The position numbers and the translations under genes are program-made. A model generated the notes under the pieces. It saw only the letters and a list, made by a program, of their open reading frames with translations, was not told where the DNA came from and ran no database searches. This document shows, piece by piece, positions 33,367 through 41,817 of a stretch of 64,000 bases of DNA. Source of the DNA: Pseudomonas fluorescens (lineage in GTDB: Bacteria > Pseudomonadota > Gammaproteobacteria > Pseudomonadales > Pseudomonadaceae); contig NZ_CP015637.1 of the NCBI RefSeq assembly GCF_001708445.1, forward strand, positions 6,449,001 through 6,513,000, read 5' to 3'. Numbering within the stretch: the stretch's first letter is position 1; each line of letters starts with the position of its first letter.

Positions 33367-34263
33367 TTATGAAAGTAGCTGCTCACTTTGCTTTGGGCTC
33401 ATGTAGGAGTGCTGCTGCGTCCAGTCAATGCTGGAAGGCGATCTACCAGCACACAGCGGATATAGCCAAGACGCTCGACTGCAATGCTTAAAATCAAGGT
33501 AGTAGTTAGGGTGGTGGTCCCACATCGTAGAGTCATTAGTCGGCGCTGTGCAGTTGTACTCGCTGAATTGCAAGTTTCTATTCTCATTGAGAAACTTGAC
33601 GAAACTTGCCAGGCAGCCATGACCACCACCACCCATATGACCATTTAGATAAAAGCGACCGCTATATCCCGATGCAATGTTTAGTTTGTCGTCCTTGCAT
33701 CTGAACATCAGCAAGGTACCGTCATGCGGGCCTGAATTGCCTTCGGCATCCTCAACGGTGCAGAGCCGGACCAGCTTGATACTGATACCGCTACCGCTGA
33801 TAGCTGGCTCGAAAAACTCGTGATAGTTCCCGCCAATTTCTGGATATGAAAACATGGAGCTAGAGCCACTGATTAGCCACTCCAGGCTGCAACTGTAGCG
33901 ATCAGCAATACGTTTGGCCAGATCAAAGGGCAGCGCTTCACGACCGTCGATGCAGTTCATCAGCGTTGCCGGCGACGGTTCCCCCAAGGCCAGCGACAGG
34001 TGAGGTAAATCGCTGCGCTCGTGCCAAGGAAAAACGTTGTCTTCGCGCAAGCGCGCAAATAGCTTTTGCAAGCGCTGGCCTGTAGAGCGCTGCCAGGATT
34101 CACATAAGGACGTCGCCTCAGGCTTGGGCGCATTGAGAGACTCGAGGTAGCGCGCCAGGCCAAACCGTGTTTCCCCCTCTAGGGAGCGTTCATGTCTGGC
34201 AGCTGACTGGAGCAGCAACTGGTGCAAGTTATCAGGAAAGTCGCGAACGCTTAATCTGGCCAT
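33367..34263 (-). CDS. Regulator with N-terminal ribbon-helix-helix and HTH-like segment
   Basis: The 298-residue product starts MARLSVRDFPDNLHQLLLQS, the pattern of FitA/Arc-type ribbon-helix-helix DNA-binding domains. A second DNA-binding-like part (about 70-135) reads like a Cro/C1-type helix-turn-helix ending in a SLEWLISG block, common in mobile-element regulators. The last 160 residues, with a GGGGHG motif and several His/Cys, match nothing I know. A long inverted repeat just upstream is a likely operator. It is transcribed divergently from the 80-residue gene at 34369. Confidence 0.65.
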   Translation of the reverse strand: MARLSVRDFPDNLHQLLLQSAARHERSLEGETRFGLARYLESLNAPKPEATSLCESWQRSTGQRLQKLFARLREDNVFPWHERSDLPHLSLALGEPSPATLMNCIDGREALPFDLAKRIADRYSCSLEWLISGSSSMFSYPEIGGNYHEFFEPAISGSGISIKLVRLCTVEDAEGNSGPHDGTLLMFRCKDDKLNIASGYSGRFYLNGHMGGGGHGCLASFVKFLNENRNLQFSEYNCTAPTNDSTMWDHHPNYYLDFKHCSRASWLYPLCAGRSPSSIDWTQQHSYMSPKQSEQLLS

Positions 34264-34274
34264 GGATGATACTC

Positions 34275-34332
34275 GCTGTCATTTTGAGGGCATTTTGCTG
34301 TCATGTCGGCATAATAGCGTCAAAATGACAGC
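34275..34332. promoter_or_regulatory. Perfect 13-bp inverted repeat, candidate operator
   Basis: GCTGTCATTTTGA (34275-34287) and its exact reverse complement TCAAAATGACAGC (34320-34332) lie 32 bp apart. A third partial copy, GCTGTCAT, is at 34298-34305. The array sits 12 bp upstream of the ribbon-helix-helix regulator start and ahead of the divergent gene. Multiple half-sites at such spacing fit cooperative binding by a ribbon-helix-helix protein. Confidence 0.7.
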
Positions 34333-34368
34333 AAGCGCTATCTATTGCGGTATATCTGAATAATCACA

Positions 34369-34611
34369 TTGCTAAGGCTGGATACGGGCGGGCATCAAGT
34401 TGGCACGTTAGAGGCACGTTGGGGTTACGGCGCTGCTCACGACGGGGATCGTTATGAATTGCACCTTTGTGAAAGGTGCTTCTTCCAGACAGTCGCATAC
34501 CTAAAACAGGAGAGGCGAACTCAACATATGTTTAGCGCAGATGCCTCCGAGCTGCCCGATGATCTCAGTCTCGTGGCGAAGGATGACTACTTCGCTGACT
34601 CTGGCCGTTGA
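34369..34611 (+). CDS. Small conserved accessory-element protein, start uncertain
   Basis: The 80-residue frame contains GTLEARWGYGAAHDGDRYEL and LCERCFFQTVAYLKQERR, a pattern I recall in short hypothetical proteins of Pseudomonas integrative elements. The CxxC may bind metal. The only early start is a TTG at 34369; an in-frame stop lies at 34357-34359, and there is no good ribosome-binding site. The original N-terminus may have been lost by rearrangement, although the rest is intact. No function is known. Confidence 0.5.
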   Translation: MLRLDTGGHQVGTLEARWGYGAAHDGDRYELHLCERCFFQTVAYLKQERRTQHMFSADASELPDDLSLVAKDDYFADSGR

Positions 34612-34892
34612 GGTGGGAAATGAAAGGGCGTCGAAAGATCAAAACGGATAAGTGGTTTATTCGGGAGTAGATCATCAAGGAAGTCCGAGAAAAACTGTTT
34701 TCTAAAGTGGGTGTAAACCGGACTTGTTAGAAAGCATTTGTGCTTCAGATCGACTGGCGAAGTCTACACAGTGCCAGGAACCGATCAGCACTAAGTCGCT
34801 CCTTATAGCGCTCAGCGGTGAGCGTCCGCGAGGTGCTTGATCCGCCGCTAGAAGAAAGCAGTGTCGGCAACTCTCAAATAGAGTCAAGTCAG
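34612..34892. other. Intergenic region with 16-codon mini-frame
   Basis: At 34620-34670 a 16-codon frame (MKGRRKIKTDKWFIRE) follows a convincing GAGGTGGG site. It may be a leader peptide or the stub of a broken gene. Nothing else is apparent. Confidence 0.35.
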
Positions 34893-35258
34893 TTACTTCC
34901 GACCACCTCCGTGCGAGGCTCGGATAATGGGTCCCATGGCTTCGATCATTAACGCCAAGGTCTGCGCCCCCTCTTCTGTTCCATCCCAAGCACAACCCAG
35001 CGCTTTGCGAATCGCAGGGTGCTGAGCCAAGTCTGTTACATCGTGAACTATGCCAATATTGGCATAACTTAATGCTTTCTCGATTGCGGGAGTGAGGCTC
35101 TTGATGTGCCCAGTCAAAAACTTCGAAATGGTATATTGGGGCACACCACAACGCCTTGAGTACTCATTATCTGAGATCCCTAGGTCTGTGATATAACGTC
35201 GAAGCTGCCCACGAGCAGCGAGCACTTCTACTGATGATGTTGTTGCGATTCTTGGCAT
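34893..35258 (-). CDS. XRE-family transcriptional regulator
   Basis: The 121-residue product has one helix-turn-helix: ISDNEYSRRCGVPQYTISKF then LTGHIKSLTPAIEKAL. It is divergent from the methyltransferase gene, with only 66 bp between starts, so it probably controls it, in the manner of the controller proteins of restriction-modification loci. The C-terminal half shows no known domain. No strong ribosome-binding site precedes the ATG. Confidence 0.75.
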   Translation of the reverse strand: MPRIATTSSVEVLAARGQLRRYITDLGISDNEYSRRCGVPQYTISKFLTGHIKSLTPAIEKALSYANIGIVHDVTDLAQHPAIRKALGCAWDGTEEGAQTLALMIEAMGPIIRASHGGGRK

Positions 35259-35324
35259 AGATCAGTACGATATCAAGTGTGAGCTAGGGCAACAAGCTCT
35301 CAATCACTAGGAGGTGGAAGAGGG
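35259..35324. promoter_or_regulatory. Divergent promoter between XRE regulator and methyltransferase
   Basis: Only 66 bp separate the two starts, so promoters must overlap or lie within the genes. An AGGAGG at 35310 gives the methyltransferase a strong ribosome-binding site. GAGCT and AGCTC around 35282-35300 form a weak imperfect palindrome that could be the XRE operator. Confidence 0.45.
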
Positions 35325-36545
35325 ATGCGAACGATTGACTCTGTGAGACGCTACCGGGCAGCGCTGGATGCGCGCACCCGTTTGGGTCAAATCCTGACTC
35401 CGCAACCCATGGCTGATGCCGTGCTGCGACTGCTTGGTGCCCAAGGCGGTGATTGGTTGGAGCTTGGATCTGGCTCAGGCCGCTTGGCTCAGGCCGTTCA
35501 TAGTGCAGCGCAGCCGGCAAGTTATACCGGGGTGGAACTTGAACAGGCCATGATCGATGCCAGCCCGCAGCTGAGTGGCGTGCGCTATCTAAAGCGCGAT
35601 GTACTGTCGGTCTCCGGCCTAGGAAAAGCGCTTGGGAACGCCCAATTCGACCATGTGATCGGCAACCCGCCATACGGTATTCACGATCTACCCGCCCGAG
35701 CACGCAAGCGCTTAATGTCCTTCTGCCCCGACCTCGACATTCAACACGCCTGGGCCCCCATCGATCTCTACTTCGTCATGGAGTCATTGACCAGACTCAA
35801 AGCTGCAGGCTCTGCGGCCTTCATTGTGGGCGCTGATATCCCCTGCGCCATCCAGAGCCAGCCATTCCGCAAGCAACTCATCGAATCGGCAAGTTCAGTG
35901 GAATGCTACGAGCTCCCCAGATTCGCTTTCGGCTGGCAGGTCGAGGTTCAGGCCTATGTTCTGGTGATTCGATTCGGACACAAACGACTTCGCCATGTCA
36001 CACTGGGGAAGCTCGACGATGAGTTTGCGTTGATCGCACAACGCAGAATCGGCGTCGCGCAGGCCATCGAAAGCATGGACTCTAGCCACCATGCATTTGA
36101 GGAAATGGATTCTACCCTGAGGCGCGCTCGCGGCTCTGTCACCATGAGAGACCTCAACGTGTCCATCGTCAGGGGAAGTCGAACTCGCACCCAATTTGCG
36201 CAACTTGGTGTGCAGCACTTTCACACGTCGGACTTCCCCAAGTCTGGCCTGGAAATCGCTTTCGAAAGCGCTACATTGCCCGGCTACCAGCACGCCACGG
36301 CCGGAGATATTCTGCTGCCGCGGGTGGGAACTCGCTGCATCGAACGCAAAGCCGTGGTAGTCAGTGGGGAGAGCCCATATTCGGACTCAGTATTCAGAGT
36401 ACGAGCGCCGGCCGAGCACCTGGAGCGAGTCGTGCGCTGGATTACCAGCGCTGAATGCTCGGATTGGCGCCGCGGAGCGGCACGGGGGGCTTGCGCCAAG
36501 CATTTGACCGTCGCGAAACTTCTCGACATGCCCGTACCTGTTTGA
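35325..36545 (+). CDS. N6-adenine DNA methyltransferase
   Basis: The 406-residue product has the order GQILTPQPMADAVLRLL, SAM loop WLELGSGSGRLA (46-54), and the catalytic NPPY at 114-117 in HVIGNPPYG, the gamma-type arrangement of HsdM/Eco57I-like enzymes. The last 150 residues could be a target-recognition domain, since IVRGSRTRTQF and GDILLPRVGTRCIERKAVVV resemble HsdS-like repeats. No restriction endonuclease is adjacent. The next gene, 60 bp on and in the same direction, encodes a SIR2 protein that could serve as effector. Confidence 0.83.
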   Translation: MRTIDSVRRYRAALDARTRLGQILTPQPMADAVLRLLGAQGGDWLELGSGSGRLAQAVHSAAQPASYTGVELEQAMIDASPQLSGVRYLKRDVLSVSGLGKALGNAQFDHVIGNPPYGIHDLPARARKRLMSFCPDLDIQHAWAPIDLYFVMESLTRLKAAGSAAFIVGADIPCAIQSQPFRKQLIESASSVECYELPRFAFGWQVEVQAYVLVIRFGHKRLRHVTLGKLDDEFALIAQRRIGVAQAIESMDSSHHAFEEMDSTLRRARGSVTMRDLNVSIVRGSRTRTQFAQLGVQHFHTSDFPKSGLEIAFESATLPGYQHATAGDILLPRVGTRCIERKAVVVSGESPYSDSVFRVRAPAEHLERVVRWITSAECSDWRRGAARGACAKHLTVAKLLDMPVPV

Positions 36546-36605
36546 AACCAAGAACACGGATCGATTTGGCGCCAAGGGCTGCAACATTACGAAGAGCGAA
36601 AAATC

Positions 36606-37625
36606 ATGCACAGCTTGTTGCTAGGGAATGGCGTCAACCGGGCTGCGTTGCAGAAAGACTGGACACAGATCCTGCGCGAGCTGGCCACACAGTTCGAGGT
36701 AGCAGAGTTGATCGATTATCTGGACGATAAGCCTTTGTCCATGTTCATCGAAGAATTGTGCGCTCGATCACCTGGCGTTTTCCGAGAAACCGAACACGCT
36801 GTGAAAGTGGCATTCGCCAAACTGCTTGAGCAGATCAGCCCTATTGAGGCGCACCGGCGAATATGTGAGCAATTCAAAGTCATCCTCACTACCAACTACG
36901 ATTTCACCATTGAGGAAGCGTTCACAGGCCCACTCCATGCTCCTGCCTTTCTGTCCCCCGAATCTCGATACAGTCTATTCCGTCGCTATAAAGCAGGCGA
37001 AAGGGAGGTCTGGCATATTCATGGCGACTCAGACAGACCCAGCTCAATGGTCTTGGGATACGACCAGTATGCCGGCAGCCTTCAGAAAATCCGTAATTAC
37101 GTCACTGAAGGCGTAGAGATCAAGAAGCTCGGTTACCGCCTCTCCTCTCCGGTCAAGAATGGCGATCTCGATTTCACGTCGAATAAAAGTGTCTATTCTT
37201 GGGTCGATCATTTCCTCAGAGATCACCTACATATCGTCGGATTGGGCATGGATTTCACCGAAATTGACCTTTGGTGGCTGCTCCTCCATAAGCGTAGACG
37301 CCTCAACCAGACAGGCAAAGTTTTTTACTACCAAGCGGGACTTGCTCCCAGCAAAAATACAGCCGCCACGTCACTGATGAAGTCCCTCAACGTGGAAATC
37401 GTTCACGTCGTGGCGGATAGTTGGACCGAGTGCTATCTACACATCGCCGACGAGATCGGACGCAGGGTTAACGCTCACCCTGAACTACTAACCCGACATG
37501 ATCGCTCGACAGGGGGATTTAGCTCCCCGCTACCCCGCAGCCCAAGGCCAAAACAAAAACAGGGAAGTTTCAAATTCCCTGTCACTCCAGAGGATCTGAG
37601 GCGCTTCAAAAGCCTCCGCCCTTAG
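36606..37625 (+). CDS. SIR2-domain protein (putative defence NADase)
   Basis: The 339-residue product belongs to the SIR2-like family of phage-defence proteins rather than to classical sirtuins: LLLGNGVNR at the N-terminus, LTTNYDF (N97), WHIHGD with H139, and IVGLGMDFTEIDLWWLL; zinc cysteines are absent. Related proteins hydrolyse NAD+ when triggered by infection. The C-terminus is basic and proline-rich. It follows the methyltransferase by 60 bp and converges with, and overlaps by 4 bp, the next minus-strand gene. Confidence 0.82.
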   Translation: MHSLLLGNGVNRAALQKDWTQILRELATQFEVAELIDYLDDKPLSMFIEELCARSPGVFRETEHAVKVAFAKLLEQISPIEAHRRICEQFKVILTTNYDFTIEEAFTGPLHAPAFLSPESRYSLFRRYKAGEREVWHIHGDSDRPSSMVLGYDQYAGSLQKIRNYVTEGVEIKKLGYRLSSPVKNGDLDFTSNKSVYSWVDHFLRDHLHIVGLGMDFTEIDLWWLLLHKRRRLNQTGKVFYYQAGLAPSKNTAATSLMKSLNVEIVHVVADSWTECYLHIADEIGRRVNAHPELLTRHDRSTGGFSSPLPRSPRPKQKQGSFKFPVTPEDLRRFKSLRP

Positions 37626-38542
37626 GCCATCTCTACCTCATACCAATGCATGCAATGCACACCCCTGGTACGACCCGGCTTTCGCTTGGGGTGATCGAAA
37701 AGAACACGAGCCTTGCGTTGGTCGGCGCAATACAACGCCGCTCCGATCGCCATCGGCTTAGTACCGAACGGGCAGATGGCCAAGCGGTTGCATTCGCTTC
37801 TCGAGGTGAGTGCCGAAGTGGCCGTCATGAGCAAATCATAAGCAGCTTTCGGGTTATTCGCCCCGCAGTACTTAACGTTCGCTTTGGACGTTTCCAGCAG
37901 TCGACTGTTGGCCATGAACGCCTCAAGGTCCCAGGTCGCCTGGAAAGGAGGGATTCCAAATACGATGGTAACCTTTCGAAAATGCTGACCATCATCTTCA
38001 TTGAGCTTCTGGGTGAGTCTCCCACCTTCAAAGCCCAAGAACGCGACAAGATGCACCGTATCACTCGGGGTGAGCAATGGGATGAATGGTGGAATCGGCT
38101 GCCTTGAAAAGCCACTGCTAAGATCAAAGGCCGCACCGTGAACCGCTGGTTCTTCAAGGTTGCGGCGTACATATTCCTTTGGCTCGACATACAAGAATCC
38201 GACCCTCGGCTGCTTGTTCGAAAAGGTATACGCATAAAGCAGGAGCGCGATTTCCGAAAAATCTAAAGAGGTAGCGTCTACTACGATTGAGACCGCCCTG
38301 TGATCCCGACAAAAGTCCTCAAATCCGGCGTCAGTGACACGGTACTGCTTTCCGCCAACATGCAGAACTAAAGCCTCAGGGTCATATCGCACTTGTACAC
38401 TCCGGCGCGCCAACAGCCTTGAGCGCGCGACTGAATAATCGGTACGGTCATCCAGACCCTCCACCCCAGTGAAGGCAATTTCCATCTTGGCCAAAGCATC
38501 GAGGCCTGGCTCATCAATCAGGTCTTGTCTGATAAATCGCAC
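37622..38542 (-). CDS. Unknown protein, third gene of the ATPase-phosphoribosyltransferase operon
   Basis: I do not recognise this family. From the GTG at 38542, which has GAGG five bases upstream and sits just after the ATPase stop, the product is 306 residues; a TTG at 38605 would extend it into the ATPase gene and is less likely. The fold looks mixed alpha/beta, with a Rossmann-like segment SIVVDATSLDFSEIALLLY, then VHLVAFLGFEGGRL and KVTIVFGIPPFQATWDLE. Close linkage to the ATPase and phosphoribosyltransferase implies a shared function. Confidence 0.7.
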   Translation of the reverse strand: MRFIRQDLIDEPGLDALAKMEIAFTGVEGLDDRTDYSVARSRLLARRSVQVRYDPEALVLHVGGKQYRVTDAGFEDFCRDHRAVSIVVDATSLDFSEIALLLYAYTFSNKQPRVGFLYVEPKEYVRRNLEEPAVHGAAFDLSSGFSRQPIPPFIPLLTPSDTVHLVAFLGFEGGRLTQKLNEDDGQHFRKVTIVFGIPPFQATWDLEAFMANSRLLETSKANVKYCGANNPKAAYDLLMTATSALTSRSECNRLAICPFGTKPMAIGAALYCADQRKARVLFDHPKRKPGRTRGVHCMHWYEVEMA

Positions 38543-38549
38543 GATAACC

Positions 38550-40568
38550 TCAGAACAGGGATCCAGTGATCTGAGCAGTGATGTCGTCGTCTTGCGAGTC
38601 GACAAGCTGCTTCACCAACGTTTCAAAGTTTGAGTCCGACTGAGACAATATGATGTCGAGCTCCGCTGCAGTGAGCGTGATCTTGCGCCGCTTTCGGTAA
38701 CTGATTCTGAAGTGCGGTGCGTAAATGGCATTCAGAACCAACTCGAATTGCGCTGTGTCCACTTCAGCTTTGTTTTTGGTGTCTTTAGTCTCCCTAAGTA
38801 CCGACCAGATTTTTGCCTCTCGCAAAATAGTCTGAGCATCCGCAGAAAGACCCGACGTGTCAGCCTCGTTGATCGAGAAGTGATTGATCTCTGGCTCGCT
38901 TTGGCTACGGCGCCTGTTATATGCCTCGAAAAGCCCACCGAGACGTCGCGCGAACTCGAGCAGCCGATAGCCCTGCGGGCCTAGCTGCATAATGTCTCCG
39001 AACATGGCATCCGAGACTTGCTTGACCGCGGTCGCCTGGGTGTCGTAGTCGACACGTAGTGGCTCCCCTATGTCATTTGCCGATTTGCGCTGATACCCCA
39101 AAAGCAAAGTGTTGTGACATAGCTCTTGGAAAAACCGCAGGTTCGGCGCTGTTATCTTGCAGAACCGCGAGAAACCGGAGTAGAGGATGTTGGGCCGTCT
39201 AGGCAGGCCAGCGTAGAGATGAAAAAGGCAGCCGTATAGGTTGTTGTCTACCCACCCCCCCTGCTTGTGGAATGGATCTGTCTTGGAGCGGCCGTTGACC
39301 AGCAGTTTCTGGAACAAGCCCAGGGCGTCTTTCCCGGATTGAGTTTTACGATTGAGGATCGCACCAAGCACGACTGTGGCTTCCGGAACATTCTCATTGA
39401 TCAGATCGTCAACCTCAACGGTGCGATCCAATCCTTGAAACTCCAATCCTTTCTTGATCATCTTCCCGACCCGCTGACGAAGCGACTGGTCTTGAAGCGC
39501 CATGCGGGCAATTTCAGGTGCACTCAGTTCGGGGAGGATCTGCTTCACACAGTTGACCACGTCCTGCCGGTACTCTTCAGTAAGCCGGTAGGTCAGATGC
39601 TTCGGATCGTGAAGCAGCTCGGGCCTGAAAGCTGGACAGGAAATCACGCCATCTGCTTGGTAGATTCGGAATAGAAATAGCTCCGCAGCCAAGACATCAA
39701 AGTCGCTATCGCGGGCCAGATACGATTCAAGATCGATCGTTCGAATATCATGGATTTCGGCGATCCGCTCCACGCCACTGGTTTTAAGGTCTGTCACCGC
39801 GTCCCGCTTATGAGCTATGTGCACCGCAATCCGCTGGCTTGGGTGCTTGATTGCATCGCAGACTATTTCACGGTGACGAGGCAACAGGTTCTCGAACTCA
39901 TCCACGAACACGCGAAATGCTATCGACTCCAGGCGTGGCGAATACTTCGCCAGATCCTTCGCCAAGGCGGTAAGGATGACGGAGAAATGGACAAACTGCG
40001 GCACCTGGCAGTGATCAGGGTTACGCACCCAAAGATCGAACTCTGCCATGCTCTGCTCAATCCTCTGGTGCAATGCAGCAATGCTGGGCTCGGGCAATCC
40101 AAGTTGACTAACCAACGTCGCTCCCAGGCGTGCACTTCCAACGCTCAGTGGACCATTGGCCAGGTTCTTGGCCGCATCGATAGTTTTGATGGCCTCGCAG
40201 ATCTCAGCAACCAAGCTCAGCGTAAGGTAGTGGGAGAACGCATGACCATCTTTCTGGCCCTGCAACCATTCAGACGTCATCAGGGAACAGAAGCCGGTGT
40301 CGGGACGGAAATACAATCCAAGGTTCGAAAAAACCTCATCGCTGATGTTCTCCCTGTGACCGCTGAAAGTAGATCCGTGACAGAGGAACTTCAAAAACAT
40401 CGTCTTGCCGCAACCTCGACCGCCCAGGATCCGTACTGACTTCTTGTCTTGGAAAATGCTGATGTGCTGGAAGAACGGTGGAACGATGAATTCCTGAAAG
40501 ACGTCAGGCGGCAGGTTGTCAGCTCGGTTCTTCAGAAACGCATCTGCTAGTGCTGGCATTGAAGTCAT
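38550..40568 (-). CDS. AAA/ORC-CDC6-like P-loop ATPase
   Basis: The 672-residue product has Walker A GGRGCGKTMF (49-58) and Walker B RVFVDEFENLL (about 210), with RIAVHIAHKRDA as the likely sensor strand, as in ORC/CDC6- or KAP-like ATPases of conflict systems. The C-terminal 300 residues are helical with no identified domain. It overlaps the phosphoribosyltransferase stop in an ATGA motif and is followed 7 bp later by the unknown gene. Such large ATPases often sense infection and gate a partner effector. Confidence 0.75.
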   Translation of the reverse strand: MTSMPALADAFLKNRADNLPPDVFQEFIVPPFFQHISIFQDKKSVRILGGRGCGKTMFLKFLCHGSTFSGHRENISDEVFSNLGLYFRPDTGFCSLMTSEWLQGQKDGHAFSHYLTLSLVAEICEAIKTIDAAKNLANGPLSVGSARLGATLVSQLGLPEPSIAALHQRIEQSMAEFDLWVRNPDHCQVPQFVHFSVILTALAKDLAKYSPRLESIAFRVFVDEFENLLPRHREIVCDAIKHPSQRIAVHIAHKRDAVTDLKTSGVERIAEIHDIRTIDLESYLARDSDFDVLAAELFLFRIYQADGVISCPAFRPELLHDPKHLTYRLTEEYRQDVVNCVKQILPELSAPEIARMALQDQSLRQRVGKMIKKGLEFQGLDRTVEVDDLINENVPEATVVLGAILNRKTQSGKDALGLFQKLLVNGRSKTDPFHKQGGWVDNNLYGCLFHLYAGLPRRPNILYSGFSRFCKITAPNLRFFQELCHNTLLLGYQRKSANDIGEPLRVDYDTQATAVKQVSDAMFGDIMQLGPQGYRLLEFARRLGGLFEAYNRRRSQSEPEINHFSINEADTSGLSADAQTILREAKIWSVLRETKDTKNKAEVDTAQFELVLNAIYAPHFRISYRKRRKITLTAAELDIILSQSDSNFETLVKQLVDSQDDDITAQITGSLF

Positions 40569-41470
40569 CTCTTAAACAAAGGGGTCCAGTTATCCGATCC
40601 CGCCCAAAGCAGGGACAGCGAATTGTTGGGCGTGGAATGCTCAAATCCGAGTACAAGCTCCAAGCCGTGCCTCGTGGTTGGCGGGATGCCTTTGTCTTTG
40701 GCCAACTGATCGTAAAACGCACGTGCGTCCGCAACGGTGTTGGTGTCATCAATCGCCCACAGGCCCGGGGTCTTTACTGACTCACTGAAGAACTGATGAC
40801 GCGCCTCCAGTACTTCTATGGGCAATACAGTCAGCCAAGGGCTTTTCTCGAACGCTTTTACGCCCGCCCGGAAAGCTACGAATGGGCAATACACCATGTG
40901 CACGCCTTCAAGCTCCTCCAGCTTGTTATCGCGTACAAAGTCCTTGAACTGCTTGCCCGTTCCCAGCATGTCGTCAACAAACACGAGGCACTTGACCTGC
41001 TCGGGCAGCGGATGCAGCTTGTCCGGCCGACAGGTGAGGATCTTGTTGATACCTGCGTGGCGTTTGTAGTGGCGGATGATGACCGCACCACTTTTCCCTG
41101 TATCGGATGCCTTTTGGCCATCGACACCCACAAAACGCAACGGGTAGGACGAGTCCGGCTTACCTAGTGCCTCAAGGAAAGCCTCGATACTCGAGTGCGA
41201 ATAGAGTTCGTGTTGGCGGAGATATGCAGGGAGTACGCAATGCAGCAACTGGTCGATCGAGCTTTCGATCATGCTCTGTGAGCGGAAAATCAGCCGCTCC
41301 AAAACGCGGGAAGCGAAATATAGTTCTTCATCGCTTTGGAAGTTGTCGAGCCAGCGGTCGAGGGTTGATTCCTCAGTGCCGGTGATCACTCCTCGCTGCA
41401 GCATGCCTTTAAAACGACGCTCGACTTCGCTGTAAAGGGAGTAATACCTTTCGGGGACGTGGAAGGGCAT
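40565..41470 (-). CDS. Phosphoribosyltransferase-like protein
   Basis: From the ATG at 41470 (AGGA six bases upstream) the product is 301 residues. LVFVDDMLGTGKQF is the PRPP-binding loop of phosphoribosyltransferases; the N-terminal 130 residues are helical. The family resembles phosphoribosyltransferase-like proteins which, as I recall, were proposed as parts of bacterial conflict systems. It heads a three-gene operon with the ATPase and an unknown protein. The frame continues open for 69 codons upstream, but that part lacks family features. Confidence 0.78.
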   Translation of the reverse strand: MPFHVPERYYSLYSEVERRFKGMLQRGVITGTEESTLDRWLDNFQSDEELYFASRVLERLIFRSQSMIESSIDQLLHCVLPAYLRQHELYSHSSIEAFLEALGKPDSSYPLRFVGVDGQKASDTGKSGAVIIRHYKRHAGINKILTCRPDKLHPLPEQVKCLVFVDDMLGTGKQFKDFVRDNKLEELEGVHMVYCPFVAFRAGVKAFEKSPWLTVLPIEVLEARHQFFSESVKTPGLWAIDDTNTVADARAFYDQLAKDKGIPPTTRHGLELVLGFEHSTPNNSLSLLWAGSDNWTPLFKR

Positions 41471-41817
41471 GGAGCATCCTTTGCTAATGTGGCTTTGGAC
41501 TCGATAGAGAAACCAACCTCTCCGGAGCACCCTTGGCAGCGTCAATGCTAGCCTTTTGCTAAGATTGCTTCCTCTTGGGAGCCGACGCAAGCATCTTTCG
41601 TCTACCACTGCTCTGTCTCGCTGAACTAAAGGCCGACACACCCCGAACTCCAATAAATCGATAGTGGGCTTGGTCACAGTGATTTTTGCTAGTGAGTGTT
41701 TGGTCCTCGCAAACTCAACGTTAGCCGATAACTACGACAACCATGCTCTTACATCTGTAGGGTGTCCTCGACTGGTTCAGTTACACCACTTCCCGGGACA
41801 CGATCGAGGCAGTAGCA
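41471..41817. promoter_or_regulatory. Divergent promoter region between the two nucleotide-related operons
   Basis: About 350 bp separate the phosphoribosyltransferase and QueC-like starts. I see no strong hairpin, repeat or clear sigma-70 pair. Both operons must be driven from here unless internal promoters exist, so they could be co-regulated. Confidence 0.5.

Noticed and set aside
34702..35151. 149-codon minus-strand frame overlapping the XRE regulator
   Set aside because: A different frame of the same strand as the better-supported XRE gene, with no HTH or other motif.
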